The translations under genes were made by a program, and so were the position numbers. Positions 63,485 through 64,000 of a stretch of 64,000 nucleotides of DNA are shown one piece after another. Location: positions 62,001 to 126,000 of the forward strand of contig NZ_BBNM01000001.1 of the NCBI RefSeq assembly GCF_000760595.1, in the 5' to 3' direction. The stretch is from Acinetobacter soli (GTDB lineage Bacteria; Pseudomonadota; Gammaproteobacteria; Pseudomonadales; Moraxellaceae). The notes under the pieces are model-generated. The model did no database searches. It saw only the letters and a program-made list of their open reading frames with translations, and was not told the origin of the DNA. The stretch's first letter is position 1; each line of letters begins with the position of its first letter.

Positions 63485-64000
63485 TTATAGCAAAATTTTG
63501 CCATCTTGGATTACTTTGAGTTCGCGCATTCGCTCTGCATGATATTCACCGGCGGTATAGCGTGACGAGAGCACCACATCACCGCGTGGTTGTAAAAAGA
63601 ATGGCATCGAAATTCGTTCTTGCTGTGCATCTTGATCTTTGAATTTCACCACACGATGGGTGGTCGACGGGTAAAAGAACTGGGACGCTTCTTGAAGCAT
63701 ATCGCCAATATTAATAACCAGTGAATTCGGCTCGACAGGCACATCGTACCACTCACCTGCTGCATTTTTTACCTGAAGCCCCGGTGCTGTCGCAGCGGGC
63801 AAAATGGTAATGAGATTAATATCTTCATGCGCAGCAGCACGAACATAATCTTGATCTGTCGCTACAGGTGTATAACGTAATACGCGCAATAAACCCTCCG
63901 CACCCTCAATCATACTTGGCAACGGCTCACTATAGGCAGCGCGAATATGCTCGGGTGTAAATTCTTGAATCCATTGTAAAAGATGTTTAGCCAAGCCGAA
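63485..64000 (-). CDS. Isopenicillin N synthase-family 2-oxoglutarate/Fe(II) dioxygenase, 3' part
   Basis: The frame is open at the window edge, so the protein's N-terminus lies beyond it. The visible 171 residues are the C-terminal half of an IPNS-like dioxygenase. AAAHEDINLITIL gives the His-X-Asp iron ligands, STTHRVVKF gives the second His, and QERISMPFFLQP contains the Arg-X-Ser that binds the 2-oxoglutarate carboxylate. These four positions are conserved. The substrate is unknown. Its neighbour on the same strand is a nucleoside hydrolase, so a role in purine or nucleobase oxidation is possible but only inferred. Confidence 0.85.
   Translation of the reverse strand, partial: FGLAKHLLQWIQEFTPEHIRAAYSEPLPSMIEGAEGLLRVLRYTPVATDQDYVRAAAHEDINLITILPAATAPGLQVKNAAGEWYDVPVEPNSLVINIGDMLQEASQFFYPSTTHRVVKFKDQDAQQERISMPFFLQPRGDVVLSSRYTAGEYHAERMRELKVIQDGKILL

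Noticed and set aside
1..64000. tRNA or rRNA genes, IS elements, CRISPR arrays and prophage genes
   Set aside because: None was recognised on either strand by eye. Small RNAs without coding signals could be missed.

Overview
The window is a stretch of gammaproteobacterial chromosome that reads as Acinetobacter core genome. The reasons are the roughly 40% G+C composition, the long glycine-rich Hfq tail, the dispersed type II secretion genes (only gspHIJK are here), the typical Acinetobacter neighbourhoods (rsmG-parA-parB, amgK-murU beside lptD-surA, tsaE-mutL-miaA-hfq, cmk-rpsA-ihfB-lapA), and an iron-uptake operon made of a TonB receptor, DUF3649, PepSY and DUF3325. I saw no insertion sequence, prophage, CRISPR array, tRNA or rRNA. 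The species cannot be fixed from the sequence alone.

Layout. 1-7.8 kb: the end of a PhaC-like hydrolase, a 3-hydroxyisobutyrate dehydrogenase-type enzyme, a hotdog protein, a small secreted YARHG-like protein, a HIT protein, a porin, a YidB/DUF937 protein, a divergent pair of unknown proteins (DUF6231-like and DUF2797) and lpxB. 8-12.5 kb: the Fur-controlled siderophore receptor operon. 12.5-22 kb: a TauE/SafE permease, aroG (DAHP synthase), a TerC-CBS membrane protein, an AT-rich 750-base gap, a MarR regulator, a YedK/HMCES peptidase, malate synthase G and zapE. 22-28 kb: an AraC regulator divergent from a Baeyer-Villiger-type monooxygenase and a LysO-like exporter, then pyrF, then a cupin-XRE regulator divergent from azlCD.

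28-43.9 kb is almost entirely on the minus strand and mostly housekeeping: lapA, ihfB, rpsA, cmk, an SRPBCC protein, tadA, a 3-hydroxyisobutyryl-CoA hydrolase-like enzyme, ung, a QueD-like protein, gspKJIH, a TetR regulator, tatD, a PilZ protein, holB, kdsB, lpxK and msbA. The last three, with lpxB and lptD elsewhere in the window, make and export lipid A/LPS or LOS precursors. 44.2-56.4 kb: parB-parA-rsmG; murU-amgK (cell-wall sugar recycling) divergent from lptD-surA (outer-membrane assembly); then hfq-miaA-mutL-tsaE. 56.5-64 kb: an RluA-type pseudouridine synthase, an orphan RelB/DinJ antitoxin, a GNAT, an RsuA-type pseudouridine synthase, a DUF441 membrane protein, a MetR-like LysR regulator, an MFS exporter, a nucleoside hydrolase and the end of an IPNS-type dioxygenase.

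No convincing new multi-gene system is present. The observations most worth following are regulatory: a perfect 22-bp palindrome just upstream of the SRPBCC gene, a perfect inverted repeat over the predicted pyrF promoter, paired operator-like palindromes between the XRE-cupin regulator and azlCD, and sequence words shared by both flanks of the lysR gene together with a 16-bp inverted repeat. Among proteins, the DUF2797/DUF6231-like divergent pair and the orphan RelB/DinJ protein are the least explained. Start codons were re-chosen in several genes from Shine-Dalgarno (SD) position and family fit; lpxB appears to use TTG, and msbA, holB, tatD and pyrF use GTG.
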